Shown: positions 1 through 6,732, counted from the stretch's first letter. The stretch: DNA of 13,813 nucleotides from Maritimibacter sp. (GCA_020441225.1 JAGRMP010000154.1:269-14081), one strand, 5' to 3'. Program-made: numbers and translations. Notes: generated by a model not told the origin, from the sequence alone.

Positions 1-166
1 CCTCGACGCCCATGTCGCGCACCGCTTTCACTTCGCGGGCGATCCGCTCGACGGTGGGCGGGTGCAGCCCGTAGCCCTGGTCCCCCATCAGCGCCTCGCC
101 CGAGATCTTCAGCATCACGCGCTTGTACTTGGTCTGCGGGGTTTCGGGGATCGCGGTATCGGTCAT
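1..166 (-). CDS. pyrH: UMP kinase, N-terminal part (runs off window start)
   Basis: Uridylate kinase phosphorylates UMP to UDP with ATP in the cytoplasm, an essential step of pyrimidine nucleotide synthesis. About 55 N-terminal residues are visible, starting [20 protein letters not shown]. The stretch [15 protein letters not shown] (residues 14-28) is the phosphate-binding N-terminal signature of bacterial hexameric UMP kinases of the amino-acid-kinase fold, followed by [19 protein letters not shown], which aligns with the family's next helix. The ATG at 166-164 is chosen because it gives the usual short leader before YKR; an AGGA lies about 12 bases upstream, which is a long spacing. The C-terminal three quarters lie outside the window. 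The identification is by sequence recognition and is secure; which gene follows (often frr) cannot be seen. Confidence 0.95.
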   Translation of the reverse strand, partial: MTDTAIPETPQTKYKRVMLKISGEALMGDQGYGLHPPTVERIAREVKAVRDMGVE

Positions 167-218
167 CTGGCTGCCATTTCCTGGGGGACGTTCTGGGGAG
201 CGTCCGGGGGGTTATCCG

Positions 219-242
219 GGGGTTTTCTTCGGGGTTTTCTTC
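219..242. repeat. Two tandem copies of a 12-base repeat
   Basis: GGGGTTTTCTTC occurs at 219-230 and again at 231-242, followed by the partly related GGGTTCCGGTTCGGGG. The tract sits about 55-75 bases upstream of the pyrH start. It could be simple slippage product or a regulator site; nothing visible decides between these. Confidence 0.7.
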
Positions 243-377
243 GGGTTCCGGTTCGGGGTGCCGGGTCAAAGGCCGCGGTGGAACCGCCGGCGCGGCCGGC
301 GGCAAGAGGTTCGGCGCGAAAATGTCGCAAAAGCGCGGGCGACGCAATGGAGGGTTTGCCGCCGCTCCGCGCGCGCA

Positions 378-415
378 GCCCCGTGACCGGCAGCCGGCCG
401 GGATCGCCACGGGGC
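378..415. terminator. Inverted repeat downstream of CZB gene, possible terminator
   Basis: GCCCCGTG (378-385) pairs perfectly with CACGGGGC (408-415). The 22-base loop holds a smaller CCGG-CAG-CCGG hairpin (387-397 region). It lies about 40 bases beyond the CZB stop codon on the minus strand. There is no T tract, so it is not a classical intrinsic terminator; it may stabilise the 3' end or act with Rho. Confidence 0.35.
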
Positions 416-455
416 ATCCCGCGCGCTGCGCGGACGACAGGCCGCCCGGCGTGAC

Positions 456-830
456 CTAGCGGCTGGCTTCGCCCCGCCATTTGTGGAGCGCGCGCAGCAG
501 CACGTCGGACTTTGCCGCGAAGTCGGTATGCAGCAGGCGTTCGGCCTCTTCCCTGTGCCCCGCGGCGGCTTCGGTCGCGACCCTCTGCGCCTCGCGGTGA
601 AACTCGCCGTGCAGCCGGTTCACCACCTCGAACGGCCGGCCCGCCTTGACCTCGGGCCCGAGCAGCGGGCCGTGCAGCCAGCGCCCGAAGGCGCACCGGT
701 GATCGTCGCCGACGGTATCGGTCGATGCATGGGCGTGGCCGATGCCGATGGCGATTTCGAGCGTCCGGCGCACCGCTGTATGGGCGCGGATCGCGTCGTC
801 GATCTGAGCTTCGAGGTCGTGGGTAGTCAT
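456..830 (-). CDS. Free-standing CZB (chemoreceptor zinc-binding) domain protein
   Basis: A 124-residue soluble protein that is almost entirely one CZB domain. CZB domains bind zinc through three histidines and one cysteine and usually sit at the end of chemoreceptors or diguanylate cyclases, where they sense zinc or hypochlorous acid. The family pattern is visible: His17 in the first helix, Cys46 in HRCAFGRWLHG (residues 44-54, the hallmark C-x2-G-x-W), and the paired His74 and His78 in RLHGEFH. No membrane segment, MCP or GGDEF part is present, so it acts alone or with a partner encoded elsewhere. The ATG at 830 has an AGGAAA ribosome site about nine bases upstream. The gene lies downstream of the methylase on the same strand, 126 bases away, so it may have its own promoter. 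The domain call is strong; the signalling partner is unknown. Confidence 0.85.
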   Translation of the reverse strand: MTTHDLEAQIDDAIRAHTAVRRTLEIAIGIGHAHASTDTVGDDHRCAFGRWLHGPLLGPEVKAGRPFEVVNRLHGEFHREAQRVATEAAAGHREEAERLLHTDFAAKSDVLLRALHKWRGEASR

Positions 831-956
831 CGCGAATTTCCTTTGGCTGGCGGCGTTGCGGCACCGGGCAGCCCAGCGACCACCACGTTCCGCACAGCTC
901 TTTTCCTAGGCCAATTTCCGCAAGAACCCGTTAACGACAGACCGCGTTCCGCGGCC

Positions 957-1889
957 TCAGCCCCGCACCGAATGGGTGAGCAGCAACCGGTCGGTGACGC
1001 GCTCGCCGTCGAGGCTCTGGCCGCCCATCTGGAACCGCTTCAACATCGAAACGCCGAGGTTGAGCGGCACCTCGCGTTCGAACAGCCCGGGCGGCCAGGC
1101 GTGGTCGCAGACCACCCCGCCCGACTTCTTGGCGCCGTCGAGGCTGAGCGCGACGAAGACGCCGCGGCGCTTCGCCCGCGCGATCCGGGCGTAGAGGTCG
1201 TCGAGATCGAACCCCTGGGCGCCGTAGAGGATGCTCTGCGAATGGCTGTAGGGCGGATCGCAATAGACCACGTCGCCGGCCCGCGCCCGGGCGAAGCTGT
1301 CGGCATAGTCGCGCACGAAGAACCGCGTCCCCTGCACCCGCGCGTGCCAGGCGGCGACCCGGGCGGCGAACTTGTCGGGATGGATCGGGCGGTGCTGGCC
1401 GGCGGGCGTCGACATATGGCCGTCGCGGCGGCGAAACCGGATCACCCCGCCATAGGCCGCGCGGCTGAGATAGATGAGATCGCCGGGCGCGCGCCGGGCG
1501 TTGAAGCGCGCCCGCACCGCCTCATAGGTCTCGACGCGGTCGCCCGCTTCCGCCCGCTCCCAATGTCCCCGGTACCAGTCCACGAGATCCTCGGGCCGGT
1601 CGCGCAGCGCCGACCAGATCCCGATCAGCGGCGCGAAACTGTCGGCGGCCTGGGCGCGGCGCGGCGCGAGCACCCCGAGCACCCCGCCCGCACCGAGGAA
1701 CGGCTCGTGATAGGTGCCGAAACGTGAGGGGAAATGCGAAATGATCTCATGCGCATAGCGCTGCTTCGTGCCGACCCATTTGAGCAGCTGGCTCTTCCAC
1801 GGGCGGACCCCGTCCGTGGTGTTCACCGCCGCGCCGCCGCCGACCGCCCCGGCCGGCCATGTCCCCCCGTCTTCGACCCGGTCGCGCAT
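957..1889 (-). CDS. Orphan D12-class DNA adenine-N6 methyltransferase (Dam-like)
   Basis: Transfers a methyl group from S-adenosylmethionine to N6 of adenine in a short DNA site. With the ATG at 1889 the product is 310 residues. Visible motifs are KWVGTKQRY (37-45, the motif X region of D12 enzymes), the SAM-binding FLGAGG (64-69), the YGG-to-STPAG segment (146-163) matching the D12 pattern before the target-recognition part, and the catalytic DPPY (211-214). The ATG at 1889 has AGGA seven bases upstream; a GTG at 1826 would give 289 residues beginning just before the KW motif as in many relatives, and an ATG at 1925 is also open. No restriction endonuclease is adjacent, so this is probably a solitary regulatory methylase; GATC is the usual D12/Dam target but cannot be read from sequence. 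It is divergent from miaA. Confidence 0.9.
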   Translation of the reverse strand: MRDRVEDGGTWPAGAVGGGAAVNTTDGVRPWKSQLLKWVGTKQRYAHEIISHFPSRFGTYHEPFLGAGGVLGVLAPRRAQAADSFAPLIGIWSALRDRPEDLVDWYRGHWERAEAGDRVETYEAVRARFNARRAPGDLIYLSRAAYGGVIRFRRRDGHMSTPAGQHRPIHPDKFAARVAAWHARVQGTRFFVRDYADSFARARAGDVVYCDPPYSHSQSILYGAQGFDLDDLYARIARAKRRGVFVALSLDGAKKSGGVVCDHAWPPGLFEREVPLNLGVSMLKRFQMGGQSLDGERVTDRLLLTHSVRG

Positions 1890-1985
1890 CCCGACGTCCT
1901 GCCCCGCTCGCGCCTGTCCGCGCATGGCCTGCCTGAAGCGCCACCCTAACCCGGATGAGCGCGAACCGGGAACAGGTTTTCCGGT

Positions 1986-2039
1986 CCCCGCCGTCCGGCC
2001 CGGGCGGCCGGCCCCCGCCGTCCAGCCCGGGCGGCCGGC
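1986..2039. repeat. Two tandem copies of a 27-base GC-rich repeat
   Basis: The 27-base unit at 1986-2012 is repeated at 2013-2039 with a single difference (G at 1997, A at 2024). Each unit contains CCCGGGCGGCCGGC, rich in short palindromes. The array ends three bases before the chosen miaA start and lies between the divergent methylase and miaA genes, so it may overlap their control region or ribosome site. Confidence 0.85.
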
Positions 2040-2042
2040 GGG

Positions 2043-2990
2043 ATGAGACCGCTTGCGCCCACCTGCCCGCCGCCCCATCTTGGCCCGCGCATGCTGGATC
2101 TCGTCGACACGCTCGCCCCCGACCGCCCGGTTCTGATCGCCGGGCCGACAGCCTCGGGCAAATCCGCCCTGGCGCTGGCCATCGCCGCGCGCCAGGGCGG
2201 GATCGTGGTCAATGCCGACGCGCTCCAGGTCTTCGCCAACTGGCGGATCCTCACCGCGCGGCCGTCGCGCGACGAGGAAGCGGTGGCGCCACATGCGCTT
2301 TACGGCCATGTGCCCGGCGACCGCGCCTATTCCGTCGGCCACTGGCTGCGCGAGGTCGCGCCCTATCTGGCAGCCGGAAATGCGGGGGGCCCCCGCCCGA
2401 TCGTCATCGGCGGCACCGGGCTCTACTTCACCGCGTTGACCGAGGGGCTCGCGGACATCCCGCCGACGCCGCCGGATGTGCGGGCCCGGGCGGACGCGCG
2501 GGTGGCGGCGGAGGGTCCGGCCGCCCTGCTGGCAGAGCTCGACCCGGAAACGGCAGCCCGGATCGACCGGCTGAACCCGATGCGCGTCCAGCGCGCCTGG
2601 GAGGTACAGGCGGCGACCGGACGCGGCCTTGCCGCCTGGCAGGACGAGACGCCGCCGCCGCTGCTGCCGCTCGACGCGGCCCAGCCCCTTCTGGTCGAGG
2701 CCGGGCGCGACTGGCTCAGCGCCCGGATCGCGCGCCGGTTCGATGCGATGCTGGCCGCGGGTGCGCTGGAAGAGGCCCGCGCCAACCTCGACGGCTGGTC
2801 CGAAGCCCTGCCGTCCGCCAAGGCGATCGGCGCGCGCGAGCTGATCGCGCATCTGCGCGGCGAGACCGATCTCGACACAGCGCGCGACCGGGCGATTGTC
2901 GCATCCCGGCAATATGCCAAGCGCCAGCGAACATGGTTCCGGGCCCGTATGCGTGCCTGGCGTGTTGTCGCAGCGGATTTTCGCGACTAG
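2043..2990 (+). CDS. miaA: tRNA dimethylallyltransferase (isopentenyl transferase)
   Basis: MiaA transfers the dimethylallyl group from DMAPP to N6 of adenine 37 of tRNAs reading UNN codons, which steadies codon pairing. The 315-residue product has the P-loop GPTASGKS (34-41), the NADALQVF segment (58-64) with Asp59 in the place of the conserved catalytic aspartate of the DSMQVY motif, [10 protein letters not shown] (123-132), and the C-terminal [12 protein letters not shown] tail typical of the family. Length is normal. The ATG at 2043 is used because it keeps the longest clear frame, but its ribosome site is poor and overlaps the GC-rich repeat; ATG at 2091 ([10 protein letters not shown]) would put the P-loop about 18 residues in, as in many homologues. 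It is divergent from the methylase gene and apparently single-gene. Confidence 0.95.
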   Translation: MRPLAPTCPPPHLGPRMLDLVDTLAPDRPVLIAGPTASGKSALALAIAARQGGIVVNADALQVFANWRILTARPSRDEEAVAPHALYGHVPGDRAYSVGHWLREVAPYLAAGNAGGPRPIVIGGTGLYFTALTEGLADIPPTPPDVRARADARVAAEGPAALLAELDPETAARIDRLNPMRVQRAWEVQAATGRGLAAWQDETPPPLLPLDAAQPLLVEAGRDWLSARIARRFDAMLAAGALEEARANLDGWSEALPSAKAIGARELIAHLRGETDLDTARDRAIVASRQYAKRQRTWFRARMRAWRVVAADFRD

Positions 2991-3138
2991 AATGGTTGGG
3001 ATACAGGGGGATAGTCTGATTCGAACACTCACGCATCATGGCGGTGATTCGCCTGCTTTTGGTATATCCGGAAGCCAGGATCGGTCGAGTTGTGTCTCGA
3101 TGCGTGACCGAAGGGCACCATTTTGTCTGGATCATAAC

Positions 3139-3172
3139 TTATCCACAGAAAAGCCATGCGGCTTGTGGACAA
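3139..3172. promoter_or_regulatory. Opposed DnaA-box-like sites forming a bulged inverted repeat
   Basis: TTATCCACA (3139-3147) is an exact match to the classical DnaA box. TGTGGACAA (3164-3172) is the near-consensus TTGTCCACA on the other strand. Between them AAGCC-ATGC-GGCTT (3151-3164) forms a small hairpin, so the whole element can fold as a stem with a four-base AGAA bulge (3147-3150) and one mismatch. It lies in the 263-base, lower-GC gap between miaA and the AraC gene. It may be a DnaA-binding regulatory site, or simply a transcript hairpin after miaA. Confidence 0.45.
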
Positions 3173-3201
3173 CGCGGGCGACAGTTTCCATCGAATCGAC
3201 T

Positions 3202-3222
3202 ATCGGATTTGTGCGCTCCGAT
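3202..3222. promoter_or_regulatory. Inverted repeat ahead of the AraC-family gene
   Basis: ATCGGA (3202-3207) and TCCGAT (3217-3222) form an inverted repeat with a nine-base spacer, ending 31 bases before the regulator's start codon. Its position suits an operator or promoter-overlapping site, but AraC proteins usually bind direct repeats, so autoregulation through it is only a guess. Confidence 0.3.
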
Positions 3223-3253
3223 TCAATAATAGACCAAGAACAAACGTACGCTC

Positions 3254-4063
3254 ATGTCCCGCGCCACTGAATTCACGTCTCCTTTCCGCGTTCTTCCGCT
3301 TGGCCGGCTGGCCAAAGGGGGACGGTGGCGCACCGAAGCGATGCGCAGTTACGGCGCCCCGGTGCTCTTGTGGTTCACCCGCGGTCAGGGCCGGATCACC
3401 ATCAACGGCCGCACCAACGGCTACACGGCCCATAACGCCGTTTTCGTGCCCGCGGGCACGATGCACGGGTTCGAGATGTCGTCCTCCGTTGCCGGTGTGA
3501 TCGTGGTCTTCCCGGCCGGGATCGAGGACCAGCTCGACCTGCCCGAAGAGCCGGTGCACCTGCGGCTCACCGAGGCCGACCAGCACATCGAGCTGAACCG
3601 GCTGATCGAAGCGATCCAGCACGAGCTCGAAAACGGCGGCACCACCGCCGCTGACCGGGCGCTGATGAGCCACGCCGGGCTGTTGTCGGTCTGGCTCGAA
3701 CGCCAGCTCCAGACCCACGAGGTCGAGGAGCAGAAGGAAGACGCGACCACCCGGCTTGCCGCGGCCTTCACCGCGCTGGTGGAAAAGGAGTTTCACTCGG
3801 CGAAAACGGTGCGCGACTACGCCGCCGCGCTCGGCGTGACGCCGACGCATCTGAGCCGGGTCTGCAACAAGGCCTGTGGCCGTCCCGCCTCGGCGATCCT
3901 CGCCGACCGGGTGCATTACGAAGCCCGCCGCCTGCTGACCGAAACCCATATGCCGGTGAAGGATATCGCGGCCGCGCTGGGCTTTGCCTCGCCCGCCTAT
4001 TTCACCCGCGCCTTCACCCAGCACACCGGCCGGACCCCGTCGCAATTCCGCCGCGGCGCCTGA
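3254..4063 (+). CDS. AraC-family transcriptional regulator with N-terminal cupin-like domain
   Basis: A 269-residue DNA-binding regulator. Residues about 30-95 form a cupin-like effector domain (LLWFTRGQGRITINGR, then VFVPAGTMHGFE at 64-74, the typical small-molecule sensing barrel). Residues about 165-267 are the AraC/XylS C-terminal domain: a first helix-turn-helix around 184-205 (TVRDYAAALGVTPTHLSRVC) and a second around 234-256, ending in the family signature (FTRAFTQHTGRTPSQFR, 250-266). The ATG at 3254 is the only sensible start; its ribosome site is weak. The effector is unknown. It precedes the VOC and ABM-like genes on the same strand but is separated from them by a double hairpin and a fresh promoter, so co-transcription is unlikely; it could still control them. 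Confidence 0.9.
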   Translation: MSRATEFTSPFRVLPLGRLAKGGRWRTEAMRSYGAPVLLWFTRGQGRITINGRTNGYTAHNAVFVPAGTMHGFEMSSSVAGVIVVFPAGIEDQLDLPEEPVHLRLTEADQHIELNRLIEAIQHELENGGTTAADRALMSHAGLLSVWLERQLQTHEVEEQKEDATTRLAAAFTALVEKEFHSAKTVRDYAAALGVTPTHLSRVCNKACGRPASAILADRVHYEARRLLTETHMPVKDIAAALGFASPAYFTRAFTQHTGRTPSQFRRGA

Positions 4064-4089
4064 TCTCCTGAGCTGACGGACCCGCCAGG

Positions 4090-4135
4090 CCGGTTTCTTC
4101 ACAAGAAACCGGGCAAAAATCTTGTGAAGATTTTT
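4090..4135. terminator. Double hairpin with mutually complementary cores
   Basis: Hairpin 1 is CCGGTTTCTT (4090-4099), loop CAC, AAGAAACCGG (4103-4112). Hairpin 2 is AAAAATCTT (4115-4123), loop GTG, AAGATTTTT (4127-4135), ending in five Ts. The core TCTTCACAAGA of the first is the exact reverse complement of TCTTGTGAAGA in the second, so the two can also pair with each other. It begins 26 bases after the AraC stop codon and most likely ends that transcript. Confidence 0.7.
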
Positions 4136-4260
4136 CGGCCCGGCCCGACCCGGCCTGCCGCCCTGCCCGTACCGGCGCCTCCTGCCTCGCCTCTCCGTCC
4201 CGCGGTGCCGACGCGGATCTTGCGCTGCGGCACAGCTGTCGCGGTCGCTTGGTGGAATTC

Positions 4261-4291
4261 CGTTGCATTTGCAACGAACACGGTCTATCTT
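4261..4291 (+). promoter_or_regulatory. Promoter with overlapping operator palindrome for the VOC gene
   Basis: A -35-like TTGCAT (4263-4268) is followed after exactly 17 bases by a -10-like TATCTT (4286-4291), giving a likely start near 4298, 18 bases before the VOC start codon. The -35 is embedded in a 16-base palindrome CGTTGCA-TT-TGCAACG (4261-4276), a layout typical of a repressor operator that blocks RNA polymerase. The cognate regulator is not identifiable from the sequence. Confidence 0.6.
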
Positions 4292-4315
4292 CGGATCGAA
4301 CGGAGGACCGCGCCC

Positions 4316-4858
4316 ATGAAAATCGAAAAGATCCATCACGTCGCCTATCGCTGCAAGGACGCCAAGGAGACGGTCGACTGGTACGGCGAGATGTTGAAAA
4401 TGGACTTCATTCTCGCCATCGCCGAGAACCACGTCCCCTCGACGCATGAGCCCGACCCCTACATGCACATTTTCCTCGATGCGGGCGACGGCAACGTGCT
4501 GGCCTTTTTCGAACTTCCGACCAAGCCGGAGATGGGGCGCGACCCGAACACGCCGAAATGGGTTCAGCACATCGCTTTCAAGGTCCGGGACCGCAAGGAA
4601 CTGGTGGATTTCAAGGACCATCTCGAAGGCAGGGGCGTCGAGGTCCTGGGCGTGACCGACCATTCGATCTTTCACTCGATCTACTTCTTCGACCCTTCCG
4701 GCCACCGGATCGAGCTGGCCTGCCCGGACCCGGAGGAAGAGGCCATGCTGGCGAAGCTCGACGCGGTGAAATGGGAGATGCTCGAGGAATGGTCGCGCAC
4801 CAAGACCGCGCCGCGCCACGCCGACTGGATGCACAAGAAAGAATTGTCCGACGTCTGA
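4316..4858 (+). CDS. VOC-superfamily protein (glyoxalase / extradiol dioxygenase fold)
   Basis: A 180-residue cytoplasmic protein with the paired beta-alpha-beta-beta-beta modules of the vicinal oxygen chelate superfamily, which use a divalent metal for isomerase, dioxygenase or resistance chemistry. Likely metal ligands are in the expected places: His8 (KIHHVAY), Glu66 (AFFEL), His85 (VQHIAFKV) and Glu133 in DPSGHRIEL (126-134), the classic second-module signature. A charged 40-residue tail (EEAMLAKLDAVKWEMLEEW, then a basic stretch) extends beyond the fold. The ATG at 4316 has GGAGG nine bases upstream; the frame is open further upstream but the promoter lies there, so the longer form is rejected. 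The substrate cannot be assigned; the nearby AraC regulator and ABM-like gene hint at catabolism or detoxification of an aromatic or reactive compound, which is inference only. Confidence 0.88.
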   Translation: MKIEKIHHVAYRCKDAKETVDWYGEMLKMDFILAIAENHVPSTHEPDPYMHIFLDAGDGNVLAFFELPTKPEMGRDPNTPKWVQHIAFKVRDRKELVDFKDHLEGRGVEVLGVTDHSIFHSIYFFDPSGHRIELACPDPEEEAMLAKLDAVKWEMLEEWSRTKTAPRHADWMHKKELSDV

Positions 4859-4966
4859 CCGCGCCCGTCCGATGTGATCGGGGCCGTGTCTGGCGCTGGC
4901 CTTCGCCCCCGACTTGGGTAAACTGCGCGCCACTGGGTCGACGGAAGCACGCTTCGGGGGAGCGCC

Positions 4967-5338
4967 ATGGCGGACAGCAGCAGGATCGTGGTGGAGCCGC
5001 ATTCGTTTCCGTATTTCGCGGCGGTGTTTTCCTGGATCGGCGTCGGCGACGCCGAACCGCGTGAGGCCTTCGTGGCCGAGATCTTCCGTATTGCCGCGAA
5101 GACGCAGGGCTTCCTCGGCGCCGAACGCGCGCGCGGAGCCGAGCCGGCGGCGGTTTTCGGAATCACCATCTTCTACTGGGCCACGCGTGCGGCCCTCGGC
5201 TCCTGGCAGGCCGATGTTGAGCGCCATGTGCGCGACAGTTTCCGCGACGGCGATCAAACCGGCATGTACGAAGACTGGATCCTGCGGGTGGTCGAAGTGC
5301 AGGACGCACTGCGCATGCCGACGGCCCGGCAGGCCTAG
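4967..5338 (+). CDS. Small protein resembling the antibiotic biosynthesis monooxygenase (ABM) fold
   Basis: A 123-residue soluble protein. The pattern QGFLGAERARG (47-57), then a beta strand GITIFYWAT (65-73), then SWQADVERHV (79-88) is like the dimeric alpha-beta-barrel ABM/YgiN-type proteins, where a Trp seven residues before a His lies on the helix facing the active pocket (Trp80 and His87 here). Some members are cofactor-free oxygenases or haem-degrading enzymes, many are uncharacterised. The ATG at 4967 has a GGGGGAG ribosome site six bases upstream. It follows the VOC gene by 108 bases on the same strand, so a shared transcript is possible. It converges on the lytic transglycosylase gene. 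The fold assignment is moderate and no reaction is claimed. Confidence 0.7.
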   Translation: MADSSRIVVEPHSFPYFAAVFSWIGVGDAEPREAFVAEIFRIAAKTQGFLGAERARGAEPAAVFGITIFYWATRAALGSWQADVERHVRDSFRDGDQTGMYEDWILRVVEVQDALRMPTARQA

Positions 5339-5390
5339 GGGCGCCCCCCCCGGACCTCCGGCAGCGACCGCGCGGCCCCCTGCCCCGCCT

Positions 5391-5984
5391 TCAGCCGCCG
5401 AGAATCGCTTTCACGTAGCCCTGGGTCTCGGAATAGGGCGGCACGCCGTCGTGCTCGACCACCGCATCCGGCCCGGCGTTATAGGCCGCGAGCGCCAGAC
5501 GCCAGGATTTGAACCGCTTGTACTGCGTTGCGAGGTAGCGCGCCCCGCCTTCGAGATTGGCAAGCGGGTCTTCGGGATCGACCCCGAGCCGCGCCGCCGT
5601 TGCCGGCATGAGCTGCGCGAGGCCGATCGCGCCCGCATGGCTCACCGCCTTGGGATTCCAGCCCGATTCCTGCTGCACCAGCCTGAGGAACAGATCCTGC
5701 GGCACCCCGTGCTTTTTCGCCGCCGCCTTGGCCGCGTCGAGATATTCGCCGCGGTATTTACCGGCATAGCGCGGGATCGCGCCATCGGCCTCGGGCACGT
5801 AATCGGGGGTCAGCCGGACGCTGTCGTTGTATTGCTGCGCCGCGCGGCCATCGAGCACGCTGAGCGCGTTCTCGAAGCTGGACCGCCCGGACGAAGAGGA
5901 AAACAACGTGTCTGCAGACGCCGGGAGACCCGGGCCGACCATCAGCGTGGCAAGCACGAAACAGGCTGATACGCCGCGTGTCAT
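5391..5984 (-). CDS. Secreted lytic transglycosylase, SLT (GH23) family
   Basis: Cleaves the MurNAc-GlcNAc bond of peptidoglycan with formation of a 1,6-anhydro end, in the periplasm. The 197-residue product starts with a Sec signal peptide (hydrophobic 6-20, likely cut after PASA at residue 24). The SLT domain follows: catalytic Glu106 in QQESGWNP (104-111), [10 protein letters not shown] (118-127) and AAYNAGP (166-172), all family hallmarks. The ATG at 5984 is preferred because it is preceded by GAGGG at a good spacing and starts directly at the signal peptide; upstream in-frame starts add a non-secretory leader. There is no lipobox cysteine, so it is probably soluble rather than a lipoprotein. 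It diverges from ssb across 229 bases and converges with the ABM-like gene. Confidence 0.93.
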   Translation of the reverse strand: MTRGVSACFVLATLMVGPGLPASADTLFSSSSGRSSFENALSVLDGRAAQQYNDSVRLTPDYVPEADGAIPRYAGKYRGEYLDAAKAAAKKHGVPQDLFLRLVQQESGWNPKAVSHAGAIGLAQLMPATAARLGVDPEDPLANLEGGARYLATQYKRFKSWRLALAAYNAGPDAVVEHDGVPPYSETQGYVKAILGG

Positions 5985-6051
5985 CCTATCCCTCGTAATA
6001 CCCGTCAAACCGTCCGGCCCTCGAACCATCAGAATTCCAACATAGGCGAAC

Positions 6052-6060
6052 TTGTCCACA
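6052..6060 (+). promoter_or_regulatory. DnaA-box-like site in the divergent ssb / transglycosylase spacer
   Basis: TTGTCCACA (6052-6060) differs from the strict DnaA box by one base and has the same form as the second site near 3164. It sits 162 bases before the ssb start. A single site in GC-rich DNA can arise by chance. Confidence 0.3.
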
Positions 6061-6213
6061 GACGCCAGATTGTCTTTGCCCCGATGGCAAACCGTTGCAT
6101 CCGCGCCCATTGTTCGCGGCTGTCACCGCGGTAACCGGGGCAGATTAACCTTTCTTTCATCGTCCTCGGGTGGTGTAACCGTTGCAACCAGAAATCAGAT
6201 TCGGGAGGCCCTC

Positions 6214-6732
6214 ATGGCGGGATCGGTCAACAAGGTCATTCTCGTGGGCAACCTCGGGCGCGACCCCGAGGTGCGCACGTTCCAGAACGGCGGCAAGGTG
6301 GTCAACCTGCGCATCGCCACGTCGGAAAACTGGAAGGACCGCACCACCGGCGAGCGCAAGGAGCGCACCGAGTGGCATTCGGTGGCGATCTTCTCCGAAC
6401 CTCTCGGGCGGATCGCCGAGCAATACCTGCGCAAGGGCTCCAAGGTCTATATCGAGGGCCAGCTCGAAACCCGCAAATGGCAGGACCAGTCCGGCGCCGA
6501 CCGTTATTCGACCGAGGTCGTGCTGCGGCCCTACCGCGGTGAGCTGACGCTGCTCGATTCCCGCGGCGGCGGCGAAGGCGGCGGCTTTGGCGGCGGCGGC
6601 GGCGATTACGGCGGTGGCGGCGATTACGGCGGCGGCTATGGCGGTGGCAGCGGTGGCGGCGACCGCGACCGGGATCGCGGCGGCTCCGGCGGCGGTGGCG
6701 GCGGCGGTTTCGACGACGAGATTCCGTTCTGA
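6214..6732 (+). CDS. ssb: Single-stranded DNA-binding protein
   Basis: SSB coats single-stranded DNA in replication, recombination and repair and recruits partner proteins. The 172-residue product has an N-terminal OB fold ([18 protein letters not shown] at 4-21, [22 protein letters not shown] at 54-75, [12 protein letters not shown] at 79-90), then a flexible linker that is almost pure glycine with scattered Tyr, Asp and Arg (117-165), and the conserved acidic tip FDDEIPF (166-172) that docks partner enzymes. The ATG at 6214 has GGGAGG six bases upstream; the open frame further upstream lacks SSB similarity. I looked for the alphaproteobacterial LexA site GTTC-N7-GTTC ahead of it and found none. 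A strong hairpin lies about 90 bases after the stop. Confidence 0.98.
   Translation: MAGSVNKVILVGNLGRDPEVRTFQNGGKVVNLRIATSENWKDRTTGERKERTEWHSVAIFSEPLGRIAEQYLRKGSKVYIEGQLETRKWQDQSGADRYSTEVVLRPYRGELTLLDSRGGGEGGGFGGGGGDYGGGGDYGGGYGGGSGGGDRDRDRGGSGGGGGGGFDDEIPF

Larger units (their letters stand above)
167..455. other. Intergenic spacer upstream of pyrH
   Basis: This 289-base gap separates the start of pyrH from the end of the CZB gene, both on the minus strand. I see no convincing coding region in it. It holds a G/T-rich tract with a 12-base direct repeat (219-242) and an inverted repeat (378-415). The pyrH promoter probably lies here, but I cannot place -35/-10 boxes with confidence. Confidence 0.6.

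Noticed and set aside
483..1727. Long plus-strand open frame of 414 codons opposite the CZB and methylase genes
   Set aside because: It is antisense to two clearly recognisable proteins, has shadow-type composition rich in Arg, Pro, His and Ala, and shows no motif. High GC makes such open frames common.
957..1889. Methylase as part of a restriction-modification or phage-defence cassette
   Set aside because: Neighbours are a CZB protein, pyrH and miaA; no endonuclease, helicase or specificity subunit is in the window.
3038..3229. 63-codon open frame between miaA and the AraC gene
   Set aside because: It runs across the inverted repeat and regulatory-looking sequence, has no clear ribosome site and no recognisable feature; more likely chance.
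5985..6213. Possible SOS (LexA) box before ssb
   Set aside because: I searched for GTTC-N7-GTTC and its complement and found only half sites such as GTTC near 6112 with no partner at the right distance.
6565..6715. GGC-rich repetitive stretch as a repeat array
   Set aside because: It encodes the glycine-rich linker of SSB in frame with the conserved acidic tip, a normal feature of alphaproteobacterial SSB.
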